Source of the DNA: Liriodendron chinense
Taxonomy: Eukaryota; Streptophyta; Magnoliopsida; Magnoliales; Magnoliaceae
NCBI GenBank assembly: GCA_003013855.2
Contig: ML058484.1
Location: 6,683,344-6,747,343 of the forward strand
Direction of reading: 5' to 3'
DNA: 64,000 nt
This document shows, one piece after another, positions 45,703 to 57,945 of the stretch. The notes beneath the pieces are model-generated. The model saw nothing but the letters and a program-made list of their open reading frames with translations. It searched no databases and had not been told where the DNA came from. The translations under genes and the position numbers were made by a program. Within the stretch, counting starts at the first letter, position 1. Every line of letters begins with the position of its first letter.

Positions 45703-46219
45703 TAGGGCTGTAAATGGGTCAGCAGACCCGATGAGGCACACGGACCCAACCCATTTAGATCTGACCCAGACCCTACCCGGCCCATTTTTTAAATCATACG
45801 GGTCTGGGTCCAAGAACAGACCCAGTTGTTAAAAGAGTCTACATCTGGTTTCCTTTACATTAGGCCCGACCCGACCCGAACCGAACCCATTTAGTAAGTG
45901 GGCGGGTTTGGTCTATGTTTCAAGGGACCCGTCCAGCCCAGACCCATCTAGACTCGATTTTAAGCCTTGTAAAATGCTTTCATATTTAATTTAGACCTGG
46001 ACCGATTAGACCCGACCCATTTATAAACGGGTCTGGGTGGATCTTCCTCTTGACCCGAACCCATTTATAAATGAGTCTGATGGGTTGACTCGGACCCGAC
46101 CCGGACCCGCCCATTTAGTAAAATGGTCCAGGTCTAAAATTTGGACCCATACCCGTTTAATAAATGGGCAGGTCTGGTTTTGGCTAAACCCGCCCTGAAC
46201 ACGACCATTTACAACCCTA
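45703..46219. mobile_element. hAT-type MITE, 517 bp
   Basis: The ends TAGGGCTGTAAATGGGTC and the mirror ACCATTTACAACCCTA are flanked by ctttttac (45695-45702) and cttcttac (46220-46227), 7 of 8 identical. The family is the same as that of 14212-14700, in opposite orientation by interior content. Confidence 0.88.
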
Positions 46220-46284
46220 CTTCTTACTCGGTTGAGAACTCGGTGTAATTTCTATCTTGAAAACTGGTCCAAAAGTAATTTAAA

Positions 46285-46580
46285 ATTCTGAAGCCCACCA
46301 TGATATATATGATATATCTGCGCCGTCTATCAATTTTACTTGAATATTCTGAGGCATGAGCTAAAAAACAAGGTAGATCCAACACTCAAGTGGCCCACAC
46401 CAAAGGAAACAGTAGTCTTAAGAAGTTTTTAACGATAAGTATTAGATTCCCTTTTTCTTGAGGTGTGGTCCACCTGAGCATTGGATCTACCTCATTTTTT
46501 GGTCCATGCCCTAAGTTCATTTGTCAAAATAGATGAATGGTGTGGATAAGCTACATACATCACGGTGGGCCTCACCTACA
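46285..46580. mobile_element. Short family A-like foldback element
   Basis: The arms (aagcccaccatgatatatatg and the mirror catacatcacggtgggcctc) meet without the usual central spacer, giving under 300 bp. Confidence 0.55.
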
Positions 46581-46794
46581 TTTAGCATTCTCTTCCATAT
46601 TAACAATAAAAAAGTAGGCAATTAAATCATACATGGGCAACCGTGCAGGAATTATGGAAGGAAATAATCATTATAAATCGATAATTTTTTATTACAATGT
46701 AAATACATTTACAATCACGGTAGATGGGTAACTTTCAATAACTTTTAACTTATGTTAAGTTACTTATTACCCTTCTCTCTTTCTCTCCATGTGA

Positions 46795-47710
46795 TGGATG
46801 GTCCATCAAAGGAGGCCCAACATGATGAGTTGTCCACATCAAAGAAGGGGCCCACATGATGGACGGTCCACGTCAAAGGTGGGCCCCACATTATGGATGA
46901 CCCATATTATGGTGAGCTCACATAATGGATTGTACCACATCAAAGGTAAGCCCCAAATGATGAATGACCCACATCCAAAGCGGGCCCACATGATGGATGA
47001 CCTCCATTGAAGGTGGGGCCCACACAATGGACAGTCCATATCAAAGGTGTGATCTACATGGGGCTATGGATATTGAAGGTGGCCCCACATGATGGACAAT
47101 GACATTGAAGGTTGGCCCCAAGTAATGGACAATCCACATAAAAGATTGGCCTCCAATGATGAATGACCTAGATCCAAGGTGTGTCCCACATAATGTATGG
47201 CCCACATCCCACATCAAAGGTGGGACCACATGATGGACTAGTCCACATCAAAAGTAGGCTCCATGTGATGGGCAATGGATGTTAAAGGTAAGCCTCACAT
47301 GATGAACAATAACATTGATGGTAGGCCTCACATGATAGATGACCTATATCAAGTGACCCCACATGAGGGCAATTCACATTGAAGTTGGCCCCTAATAATG
47401 AATGACCCACATCCAAGGTGGGCCTAACTTGATGGATGGCCCACTTCGAAGTTGGGCCTTGCATGATGAATGGTACCCAAAAAAGGTGGGTCTGCATGAT
47501 GGATGAGACGCATCCAAGGTGGACCCTACATGATGGATAACCCACATTGAAGTTGTGCCTCACAAGATGGATGGTCCACATTGAAGGTAGGTCTCACATG
47601 ATAGAGGGTTCCATTGAAGATAGGGTCAAGGTGGGCCCAAAATAATGAACAGTCCACATCAAATGTTGGGCCCACATGATGGACAGTGGATATTAAGGGT
47701 AGGCCAAACA
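46795..47710. repeat. Minisatellite, period about 34 bp, roughly 27 units
   Basis: Variants of gtccacatcaaaggtgggcc, then ccacatgatggac, repeat throughout. Early catgatgg-type landmarks lie at 46821, 46854, 46889, 46921 and about 46955. Units differ by substitutions and small gaps, so the array is old or evolves without homogenisation. It is open in part on the minus strand, giving artificial frames of up to 99 residues. Confidence 0.85.
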
Positions 47711-48596
47711 AAGTTAATGAATAAGTACTCATCTAATGTTAGAAACCAAACCAAACCAAACATATTTATCTACTGAATAAGTAAAAACCAAAGTAAGCTA
47801 CTTGAGGAATGTCAGTGAGAGACTAAGGACCACACATAATGGCTCTCCTTACTCTCTCATTAGCAAGGCATAAGTAACTTATGATCCAAACCCACCCTGA
47901 GTCAAAACTATTTCTGTATCTTTTGAAAATATATAATTTCAGTAATCCAAAATGGTTGATTATGTCAATTTTTTGCTGCTTGCTTCTTTAGGATTTGTGT
48001 TGTATTTAGTAGAAATTAATGAACATAGTGAGTGTTGAGAAGAAAGGAGAAGCCGCAAGAGTTATTTGATATAGAGTGTGATAGTTGAGAGATGTACAGG
48101 AGAAAATAAAATATCTTAAATTATATTATTTCAGCCTTTTCAAATTTGGGTCTTTTGCTTGGAAAATGGATAGTCATCATAACCAGTGTGTAATCAAAGG
48201 GCGGAAACAATCAATCTTATAAAATTTTCAGGCATCCCTCGTCCTAAGGATAACCTACACAAAAATGGCTTAGGTCATTAAAAAAAAAAACCTGATTCCA
48301 ATGGATAAAATCCTCACATATCATATTGTAATAAGACTGGACATATTCAAGCAAACCGCTTGATACTCAACAATTATGAAATTGTACATTTGGCATGTAT
48401 TAATTAACTTTATTAAATTATCCTGGAGGGGGCACTTTAGACTTGCCATTATTTGAATTTAGATTGATTTGAATAAGCATTTGTTTGTTGAATGGGAACA
48501 AACGATTATTTTAATTTTGACAATCCATTAAATGTCTATTGGGAGCAAGTTGGAAAATTTAATAGCCACCTAAACTAGGCCTATAGTTTGGAGATG
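47711..48596. other. No gene seen
   Basis: A/T-rich sequence. A phrase at about 47870-47895 (aagtaacttatgatccaaac) resembles a Tourist-type end, but its partner was not found. Confidence 0.4.
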
Positions 48597-48984
48597 CGCA
48601 TTGCATCATATCCCACTCGTCTCTAGCCATGAGCAGGTACTTCTGTTTGGGGACCCACCATGATGCATCTTTGTATCCACGTTGTCCATCCCTTTTCTCA
48701 TATCATTTTAAGATGGGCCCCAAAAATGAAGTAGATCCAACATTCAATTGGACCACATCAAATAGCAAGCTTGAGTTGCATTAAATGGAAAAAGCATTAA
48801 ATGCAAGAGTCATCTTTGGTGTTGTTCATTTGACCGTTGGATCTGCCTCAAATTTTGGGGCCCACCTTATATCTATCTGAGAAAAGGGATGCATGATGTG
48901 GATAAATAGATGCTTCATGATGGGCGCCCACACAGAAGTGCCTGTTCATGGCTAGAGATAGTTGGGGTAGGACGCAATCTACAT
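48597..48984. mobile_element. Small foldback MITE with extended terminal arms, about 390 bp
   Basis: The outer arms (gcattgcatcatatcccact, then cgtctctagccatgagcagg, then tacttctgt) are mirrored by acagaagtgcctgttcatgg, then ctagaga..ggacgcaat. The interior is a shortened family-A body. The flanking tagtttgga and cagtttgga are suggestive of a target repeat but are offset. Confidence 0.65.
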
Positions 48985-50209
48985 CTACAGTTTGGAAGGT
49001 TCAAGTTGAGTGAGGGTAGGGATTAAAGAAATTACCAAAATGAATCCTTTTAGTAATTATCCAAAGTTGTGGGCCTATAGCAAAAATATGTTATTGGGAA
49101 TCATCCGACTCGGTCATTCCTTGACTCGACGCAGGACGTCAAGTCACTGAGTCTTCGATCCATGTTTCATTCGATGATAGAGATTAAATAAATAAATAAA
49201 CGAAGCTCCAGTATTAAGGTCCAAAATTGGCTCATATTTTTTTTTAGAAAAGTGATGGAATAAAGATGACAACGAGTCTATATTTACATGTGTGAGCGAC
49301 CGGATGAGTGTATCTCCTTGATTTTCGGACCAGAGCACAGTTACTGTGGCCACTACCTCATGAATGGGCCAACATTTTTCAATCTCCTTCTCATATGAGT
49401 GATCTAATGTGCCACATGTACTACGACCTTCTCCTGCACCTCTCACTTGTGCTAATGTGCCACGTGTACCCCTATTCTTCGTCTCTTACACCCAATATTT
49501 GCCAATGTGCCATATTTGCCATCATTCATCTTCAATCGCTCTAAATATGCCACATGTGGTAATAGTGCTAATGAGCAAAAGTGCTGCCATCTATAGCTTC
49601 AGGTGTCAAATATGCCAATGCATGTCTTGTGCGACATATGTTATTGGACACTTTTAGCATGTATTCCCACTGTGGTGTGAGTGAGTGAGTGAGCACCCAC
49701 ATATGCTATGTAGGCCACGTGCCACTACTCATTTTCAAGCACCCATATATGCCACATGTACTAATTATATGGCATATGCCAGCAACTACTTAGATTTTTT
49801 TTTTTTTTTTTTTTTTGCAAATAATAAATTTGAAATACATTTGATATTTTAGAAAAATCTTGTTGAAAAAAAATAATAAGGAAAACAATGTTTCCTCCCA
49901 TTGTTTATTGGAAGTAAGGTTTCTTAAGAAGCAATATTTCCTTTGTAATACTTTCCATGAATCCAAACAACCCTTAAGAGAACATACTTTCTTTTCTCAC
50001 ATTTTTCTAAAAATGGTCTTTGCAAGGAAACATTGTTTTCTTCATATTTATTTTCAAAAATTCAATCAGGGCCAAATTTATGATTTTTCCATTAACATCT
50101 TGAGATGTTCATATATTAGACCTCTAGTTATAAGGGTAGGGGTAAAAAAGACTCAACTCATTTGCCATATATCCCTTTTCTTTACTAAAAAGAATGTATG
50201 AGTGGAAAA
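48985..50209. other. No gene identified; degenerate 'atgtgccacatgt' region
   Basis: Between 49410 and 49760 phrases such as aatgtgccacNtgt and catatatgccacatgt recur irregularly, like a decayed minisatellite. A poly-T run follows at about 49797-49816. No conserved frame was found. Confidence 0.4.
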
Positions 50210-53200
50210 TTGGAGATCACAGCGGTCGGGAGGTAGCAAGGTACAGGAGTAGTGTCTTGCCGTAAATGGGTTTTGACAGTATGGGGGGTTGCTCATGTAT
50301 TCTTTGAGCTGACCAAACGCTTACTTGCATTCTTCCGTCCACTGCATCGTCTTTGCCAATCCTTTCAGTAATTTGGAAAAGAACAGACACTTGTCGCTTG
50401 CTCGCGAGATGAATCTGCTGAGTGAGGTCACCCTTCTGATGAGCCGCTGAATGTCTCGAAGGGATTTGGGTGCCTTCATATCGATGATTGCCTGAATTTT
50501 TTCGGGATTAGCCTCAATCCCTCTTCTCTCGACCATGAAGCCGAGGAATTTTCCCGAAGAAACTCCAAAGGCACATTTTGCAAGGTTTAATTTCATTCTA
50601 TGTTGCCGAAGTATCTAGATGGTTTCTAGAAGATTGATTAGATGGTCTTCCTCCTGTAAGCTACCAACATGTCGTCAACGTAGACTTCCATTATTTTTCC
50701 GATCTACTCGGCGAAGATTTTGTTGACGAGACGCTGATAGGTAGCACCCGCATTCTTTAGGCCAAAGGGCATTACTTTGTAACAGTAAAGTCTTCGGTCG
50801 GTAATAAAGGACGTCTTCTTTATGTCGGGAGGGTGCATGGTGATTTGGTTGTAGCCCGAGTATGCATCCATAAAGCTGAAGAGTGCATGTCCTGCCGTGG
50901 CATCGACCAGTTGGTTGATTCTGGGAGTTGGGAAGCTGTCCTTCGGTGTAGTCGACGCACATCAGCAACTTCCCATTTGATTTTTTTACGAGCACTACAT
51001 TTGCTACCCATTTTGGGTATGTAGCTTCTATGATAAATCCTGCTTTTAGAAGCTTATTTACTTCTTCCTTTGCTGCTTCCTGTCTCTCTTGATTTATCGC
51101 GCGGTGTCGTTGGTAGATAGGTTTGAACTTTGGGTCCACTTGTAGTCTGTGGACTGCGGTATTCGGGTCGATTCTGAGCATATCTTTATGTGACTAGGCG
51201 AAAACGTCTTAATGCTCAATCAAGAATTGGGAAAAAGAGCTCGGGTTTCGACATCAAGTGCCGACCAGATCCAAACTTGCTTCGAGGGGTCATTGGTTGA
51301 TAGTGTTACCGAGATCAAGTCTTTCGCCAGTGAGCCGCCTTTGGAATCACTTTCCCTGGGGTCCAGAGTCATTACTCTTTTCCCTTCTAATTTTCCTGAC
51401 CAGGGTGTTGTTGCCGCGATTGGGCTAACTGGGTTACCTTTTTCCTTCCTGAGCATCATTTCATAACATGCTCTGGCGACTGTTTAGCTACCCCTGACTA
51501 CCCCGACTCCTTCCAGGGTAGGGAACTTTATGCACAGATATAGTGGGGAGATGGAGGCTCCAAGCTCTGCCATAGATGGGCGGCTTAGGATGACGTTGTA
51601 GCTTGACGGCCTGTCCACGATCAGGAAATTGATCATCATGTTAATTCTGTTAGGGGCTTCCCCGAAGATTACTAGGAGATCGATGCAACCCTCAAGCTCG
51701 ACTGATTCGCCACCAAACCCTACCAACGCGGTCTAGACGGGCTTTAAACGATTCCTTGAGATGTTCATGGCATTGAAGGCTGATGTGTATAGGACGTTTG
51801 TCGAGCTCCCTGTGTCGAGCATGATCTTGTGAGTCTTCTAGTTGGTGATTTTTAGAGTCACGACGACTGCATCGTCGTGGGGGAATTGGATTCCCTTGCC
51901 ATTGTCTTCGGAGAATGTGATCGGCCGCCGCTTCTACTCGGGTTGCTTCATCGCCCTTTTCATGTGGAATGCCTTGTGGGATTTCTTTGTGTGGACTTTC
52001 CTTGCATTGTTAGAGTTGCCTCCTCCTCCTGGCCCACTGAAAATGGTGTGGATTTCTCCTGCATGCTCGAAGAGCTCCAGTTGTGTCCTTCCTTCCTATT
52101 GGCCTTGTTTTTGACGTGTGGATTCCTGCAGACGGTTTTTCTGCCGAGGTGATCGGTCGCGCTTTCGATCGTTACACTTTACATAGGATTTGAGGTGTCC
52201 TTGGTGGATAAGAGATTCAATCTCATCCTTCAGAGAGATGTAGTCCCTGGTGTAGTGACCGTGATCCTGATGGAATTCACAGAACTTTCACTTATCCCGC
52301 ATGTTGGGATCTGCTTTTAGCTTGGATGGCCATGTGGTGTATTTCTGATCCTTGATGTGCATGAGGACCTTTTCAGTCATGGTGTTGAGGGGTGTGTGTT
52401 TTGAGTAGCATCCTTCGGGGGGACCTTATTTCCTGAGGGAACAATCCCTCCGATCGTCCCTTCTTCTTTCTTCTGGCTTTTTCTTTTTCTCACTTGGCCC
52501 GACTTCAGATTCTTTCCTAGCCCTTGCTAGTTCTTCTGCGTTGATATACTTCTGGGCTTTAGCTTGGGATTTGACCATTGTTTTTGAGGTGGTTTTATCG
52601 AGGGCCCACCTGAATTCCTTGTTTCGTACTCCATTAAGGAGTGTTTGGAGGCTTGCTTCGTCGGTGTATCCTTCGACTTGGACTGTCTCGGATGTGAATC
52701 GAACGAGAAAGTCTTTTAGGGATTCGTCGCTTTTTTTATTTCATAGTGGCCAGATGTGCAGTAGTTTTCTTCATCGTACGACTCCCGATAAACTGTGACC
52801 CGAAAAGGGTGCACAGTTGTGTGAAAGAATTGATGGACTTCGGCTTCAGGTTGCGGTACCAAGTAAGGGCCGCACCTTTTAAGGTGAGGGAGAATGCTCT
52901 GCGCATGATTCCCTAGCTTACCCCTTCTAACTGTATATAGGCCTTGAAGACTTTAAGGTGTTCGATTGGATCTCCAGATCCGTTGTAGGATGGGATATTA
53001 CTCGGCACCCAAAAGTTTTTGGGTTGGGGATCTTGCATGATCTCGTCCGTGAAAGGCGATTCGGTTTTCTCGATCATAGCCTATAATGATGTCGGTATAC
53101 TTGAAGTGCGTTGTTGCTCCATTGCGGCAAACTTATTCTTCAGATCTTCCAGTTCTTTCGTCCAGTCTGGAGCGTGAATAGTACTGGAAACTTTTGTTGG

Positions 53201-53727
53201 TTTCAGAAGTTCGTGGCCCCCCCTTCTGGTATGTCATTTGGCCTGTGATTTCGACATCGAGCATCCAGTGAATGACGCAGGTCACCAACGAGGAGCCTCC
53301 CTCCTGCATTGTTGGTTTGTTGATGGCCTTGAGCCACCGGAGATGGGATGGGCTCCATAGATGGTTGAGCCCGTTGGATGGACTGAGCGCGGCTACTCGA
53401 TTGGTTTTGATAGGAGGCCCCTTCTTGCTGTGGGGCAGGCAGGGGTGGTAGGCGGCGTTCTATTCGATTTGCAATGTTAGCGAGACGCATCATCTCCGAT
53501 TGCACATTTTGGATGTCAGCTTCTATAACACTTCTCCACGTGGGATCATCCGCTGCTGGACGTGGTGGAGGCGGAGGAAGGGCGCCAACCTCCCTTTGTG
53601 TTGTTCGTGATTGAGTATGTGTTGCTGAAGCTTGGGTTTGGGCTATACTATGATCTCTGTTTCTTTGAGCAGATTTTGCTTGAGCGGTAACTTTTTACCC
53701 GTGTCTTGCATTCCTCTTTGGTGGCAT
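50210..53727 (-). pseudogene. Ty3/gypsy gag-pol, 5' part, degenerate
   Basis: Order on the minus strand: gag start MPPKRNARHG at 53727 (a stop follows within a few codons); a CEFHQDHGHYTRDYISLKDE-type zinc-finger segment at about 52180-52310; a protease motif LDTGSSTNVLY near 51780-51815; the VGFGGESVELEG spacer (51690-51726); reverse transcriptase blocks YPKWVANVVLVKKSNGK and SFMDAYSGYNQ, and YVDD at 50671-50682; and the CAFGV..FLGFMV..RGIEANPEKI thumb (50500-50596). Similarity stops at about 50210, so most of RNase H, the integrase and the other LTR are missing. Many stops and frameshifts exist. Confidence 0.85.
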
Positions 53728-53768
53728 TGCGAAGTGATTTCGAAGAATATCAAAGATGTTTCAAGCCG

Positions 53769-53786
53769 GCCCCATGATGGGCGCCA
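53769..53786 (-). other. Primer binding site of the Ty3/gypsy element
   Basis: The minus strand reads TGGCGCCCATCATGGGGC six bases inside the LTR end. TGGCGCC-type sites are typical of the Tat/Athila side of plant Ty3/gypsy elements. Confidence 0.65.
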
Positions 53787-53792
53787 ATTTAT

Positions 53793-54573
53793 TGACGTTA
53801 AATCTCGTCACCAGATGTTGATCAGGGACCAACTTGAATCTTTGCTGTCAGATTGATGGATGATGATGAAGATCTGTGGACTGAAACCTGCAAATACCAC
53901 CAAGGGTTAGGATGGCCGCTGTTGGTTCCGGCTAATGGCTCTCCGATGCCTAAGTTAGTAGATGTAGGATAATCACCTAAGAGGAATGGACTTCAATATT
54001 TGTGTATGCATACCTTTAATCATAGCATGGATGGGTATTTATAATGTATATTGTTACCGTATTTGAGTTGGATTCTGATTCTGTCGAGATTTATCTCTTA
54101 CGCAAGATGGGTCACGATCATGAGTAGATACGTGATTGCCTTGGAGAGATTAGTGAGATTATATGCGCAGTGCAAATATCTCTCATATGAGTAGAAAGGT
54201 GAATCCCGTGATTTGCGTAACATGCGATTGAGTCTTGGTTGTTCGGAGAGTAGCGTTCGGAGAATGGCGCTCGGTTGGTTATGACTAATTAGCAAGTCTA
54301 CTAGTCAGGGGTCGGTCGTAGGTGAGAGAAATAGACGACCATTCAGGTGCGATCGGGGAGCTCAAGAGATACCGATCGCTCAAGTCCGGAGAGGTCGGTC
54401 ATGTACCGAAGAATGCCGATCACTTGGACCAAATAAGTAACCGAACATAGCAAAGTACGAACATAACCAATCCGAACGGTTGAGTGCTTGAGCACAGAAA
54501 TATAGAATGTCAGTTCACACTCATGTGTAGTTTTGACTACGCAAGTGCGGGTATCCTAAATTAACCCATAACA
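53793..54573 (-). mobile_element. LTR of the Ty3/gypsy element, 781 bp
   Basis: On the minus strand it starts TGTTATGGGTTAATTTAGG at 54573 and ends GTCA at 53793, just before the primer binding site. A TATAAATA box is at 54036-54043. Because the 3' LTR is absent, the boundaries rest on the TG...CA ends and the primer site only. Confidence 0.65.
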
Positions 54574-54629
54574 TTTCTCTCTTTTTTCATTTTTTCCCCT
54601 CCTCTCTCTCTTCTTTAAACCTAGAGAGA

Positions 54630-55127
54630 GAGGATTAGGTGAGACCCTGGCCTCACCCAACACGGTGCAGCCCTTACGGTGGGTTACTATAGGGCCCACC
54701 TTGATATATGTATTATGAATCCACGCCGTGCATACGTTTTTCCATACTATTTTAAGGGATTATACTTAAAATGAAATAGATTCAATTATCAGATGAACCA
54801 TAACAGAGGAAACAGCATTAATTGACCATTAATGGGCCACAAAAGTTTTGGATCAAGCTAATTTTTTCTTCTCTTTATCCAGGCTTGTGTGAGCTTATCA
54901 AAATTGGATGGTAAACAAACACTACAGAAACATTAAAGTGCGTCCCAAGAAGTTTTAATGGTAGGATGGTTAGTCGCCACTGTATCTTAAGGTACGGACC
55001 AACTGATAATTTTCTGCGCTTTATTTTTGGGATAATTCTCTAAAATGATCTGGAAAAACACATGAATGTAATGGATATGTAATACATACATCAAGGTGGC
55101 CCCTGACAACCCCACCGGGAGCGGATT
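54630..55127. mobile_element. Foldback MITE, family A
   Basis: It begins gagaggattaggtgagaccc. The arms and spacer are complete to ggcccctgacaaccccacc, where the next copy starts. It is the first of three abutting copies. Confidence 0.65.
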
Positions 55128-55612
55128 AGGTGAGAGCTTGGATCCACCGAGGTGGGTGGGACCCTGATTGTAGGGCCACTGTGATGTGTGTGACTACATC
55201 TATGCCGTCCATCTGTATTGAAAGTTCATTTTAGGGCGTGAACCAAAAAATGAAGCGGTTCTCCCAAATGAACCACAGTATAGGAAACAGTGGTGATTGA
55301 CCATTAAAAACTTCCTGTGAGCCACAAAAGCTTTGGATCAAGATGATATTTATGTGGTCTCTTCATCTAGGTGTTTGTGACCTTATCAACAGGTTGGATG
55401 ACAAATAAACATTCCGGTGGAATCCATGAAGTTTTTAATGGTAGAGATTCAATCACGACTGTTTCTGTGGTGTGGTCCACATAAGATTTGAGTCAGCTTC
55501 ATTTTTTGGATCATAGCCTTAAAATGCTTTCAAAATGGTTGGACGGTGTGGATTTAATACGCATACATCACTGTGAGCCCACAGTAACGGGTCCCACCCA
55601 CCTTGGTGGATC
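55128..55612. mobile_element. Foldback MITE, family A
   Basis: It begins gggagcggattaggtgagag and is nearly the same subtype as the copy at 43188 (both have gaggtgggtNggacccNtga and ggatcatagcc-like arms). It ends at ccacccaccttggtgg, lacking its last tip. Confidence 0.65.
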
Positions 55613-56117
55613 AGGGGAGGTTTGGGTGGATCCCTAGCCGTCGGGCTTACTGTGATGTATGTTCTTTGCATCCACACCATCCATCCATTTTGACAGCTCA
55701 TTTTAGGACATGACCCGAAAAGTGAAGCAGATCCAAAACTTAGGAGACCATACCACAGGAAGCAGTCTTGATTGAATCCTCACCATTAAAAACTTCACGG
55801 GGGCCACTGGAATGTTTATTTTCCATCCAACCTGTTGATTAGGTCACAAAGACCTGGATGAGGAGATCACACAAATATCAGGTTGATCCAAAGCTTTTGG
55901 ATCTGGCCAGAAGTTTTTAATGTTGGATTACCACTGTTTCCTATATTATGATCCACCTTAAATTTGGATCTGCTTCATTTTTGGTATAATGCCCTAAAAT
56001 GAGTCTTCAAAACAGATGCATGGCCTGGATATAAGAAACGTACATCATGGTGGACCCCACTTTCAGGGATCCACCCACCTCGCTTGATCCGGGGTCTCAC
56101 CTATTCCGTTCCCGACC
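55613..56117. mobile_element. Foldback MITE, family A
   Basis: This copy lacks a normal left tip but ends correctly with ggggtctcacctattccgtt, then ccc. Together with the preceding copy it looks like two elements joined within their tips. Confidence 0.65.
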
Positions 56118-56218
56118 GTAAGGGCCGCACCGTCTTAGGTGAGCCCGGGGTCTCACCTAAAGGAGCTACGTGGCTGTTTCACAGTCAAGTTAAAAAGAAA
56201 AAAGAAAAAAACTAATAC

Positions 56219-56610
56219 TCCGGTGGAGTATTAATTTCCAAGTACATGCACTGTTTTGTGGAACCCACCTAGATTCATTTGTTGTATATTCATGCCGTCC
56301 ATCAGTTTTTCCAGCTAGTTCTACAGGGGCATAATCTCTAAAATGAAACAGATCCGAATGTCAACTGACTATACAATAGTATTGAATTTCCACCGTTAAA
56401 AACTTCTTGGGGGCCATAGGTTTATGTCGAGCTGTTATTTGTGCTTTTCCTTTCATCCAGGTCCATTGGACCTTATCAACGTGTTGGGTGGCAAATTAAC
56501 ACTCCGTTGGATCCTGGGAATTTTTAATGATGGGTGTTCAACGACCACTTTTTCACATGATGAGTCCACCTAAGATGTGCATCCACCCCATTTGGAGATA
56601 ATGCTGTTGA
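56219..56610. mobile_element. Foldback MITE, family A, right arm truncated
   Basis: The left arm, the spacer and part of the right arm are present, then homology stops at about 56610. Confidence 0.5.
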
Positions 56611-56728
56611 ATTTCAAAAATAAGCTTACATTTAAACTCTTTCTTAAAACCTGCTTAAGATTTCCGTCATAAGCAGTTACATACGGGATATTATACTTTT
56701 TTAAAAACTTTTTTACCTTGGAAACGGG

Positions 56729-57642
56729 CAGGAGCTCCAAGGGGGGGCGACATTATGTATGGGTTTTATCCACACCGTCCAAGGCAACCCTCCTTGGAGC
56801 CAACAGAGGATCCGGATTCTTCAGGATATAGGCCTAAAAATGAGGTAGGTGCAAGACATAGGTGGACCACACAATGGGGATTAAACTCATTCCGTTAGAA
56901 ACTTCTTGAGGGCCACAAAAGTTTTGGATGGAGCTGATATTTGTGGCTTCCCTTCATCCATGTATACGTAACTTTATAATTAGGTTGGATAGCAAATAAA
57001 CATCGATCATGGTGGGCCTTTTGAAAGTTTCAACGATAAGAATCGGTACCACCACTACTTCCTCGGTCTGGTATAATTAGAGCTGGGCACAAACTAAGCC
57101 AGCTCTAACTCGGATTGGTTTGAAAAGGCTCTTGAATTGGTTCAAATAGAAGTTCAAATCAAACCAAACCAAGCCTGGGGAGTCAAGCTCGCTTGAAAAA
57201 ACAAATCAAGCTCAAACTAGGGCAGTACCAGCTCGGCTTGGCTCACAGCTTGGTTTGATGCAGCTCGGCTTGATTCAGTTCATAGATTGTAAGCACACTA
57301 TTTGCTGTGGTGTGATCCACTTGAGCTTTGGATATGATTCCATCTTAGGATTATGTCCTAAAATGATACGTAAAAACAGATGGATGGTGTGGATAATACA
57401 TACACATGATGGTGTGGATAATACATCATATGGATAATACATACACATGATGATGTGGATAATACATCATACATAATACATTACATGAATGCATATGGTT
57501 TCTTTGCACTTGTAAACTTATGCTTGTGTACTTGTTTGGAAAAGGCTCTTGCATGTTTATTTTGAAGTTGCACTCCTCCTTTGGAAAATGTTAAGCATAT
57601 ACTTTTGAATTTTTTTTTCTAACTTTTTAAAGTTCTTTTTCT

Positions 57643-57688
<46 letters not shown>

Positions 57689-57945
57689 ATCTGGCCTGGT
57701 TCGAAATTTTCAACCAAACCAATCACAGCTTGAACCAGATTTTTTTAGAGCAAACCAAACCAAAATAGGGCTAACTCAGCCCGCCCGGACCGTTGCCCTC
57801 CTCTAGGTATAATTGAGGATTGGATTTTTTTAACTTTTAGCCCTGCACTATTGCAACGTTGCATAAAATTTCACGGAAAGATGAATGAAAAGTGTGGATA
57901 AAGCCCATCTGGGTGGCCACTCAGAGCTCCTGCCCATTCCTAGCT
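56729..57945. mobile_element. Foldback MITE, family A, split by a hAT element
   Basis: The left tip gaaacgggcaggagctcc is mirrored by gagctcctgcccattcc at about 57927-57943. The body is interrupted at 57078-57805 by a hAT MITE. In the left arm, 56782-56820 contains a ccttggagccaacagaggat segment of family-E type. Confidence 0.65.
57078..57805. mobile_element. hAT-type MITE, 728 bp, with captured family-A half
   Basis: A perfect 8-bp repeat, GGTATAAT, flanks it (57070-57077 and 57806-57813). The ends are tagagctgggcac and the mirror gttgccctcctcta. The interior has caaaccaaaccaagc/gcttggtttga-type repeats, a right arm of a family-A element (about 57295-57400), a short tandem run of gatgNtgtggataatacat, and a 40-base poly-A tract (57647-57686). 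Confidence 0.85.

Noticed and set aside
46795..47710. CRISPR-like array
   Set aside because: Units are contiguous and diverged, with no unique spacers, in a plant nuclear sequence.
46839..47732. Several minus-strand frames of 62-99 residues rich in 'MWxxH..GPTF'
   Set aside because: They are translations of the minisatellite of roughly 34-bp period and shift frame between units.
49860..50201. 113-residue plus-strand frame
   Set aside because: It is A/T-rich sequence with no recognisable motif and biased composition, and lies beside the truncated gypsy element.
50833..52798. Plus-strand frames of 63-91 residues
   Set aside because: They are shadows of the minus-strand gypsy gag-pol.
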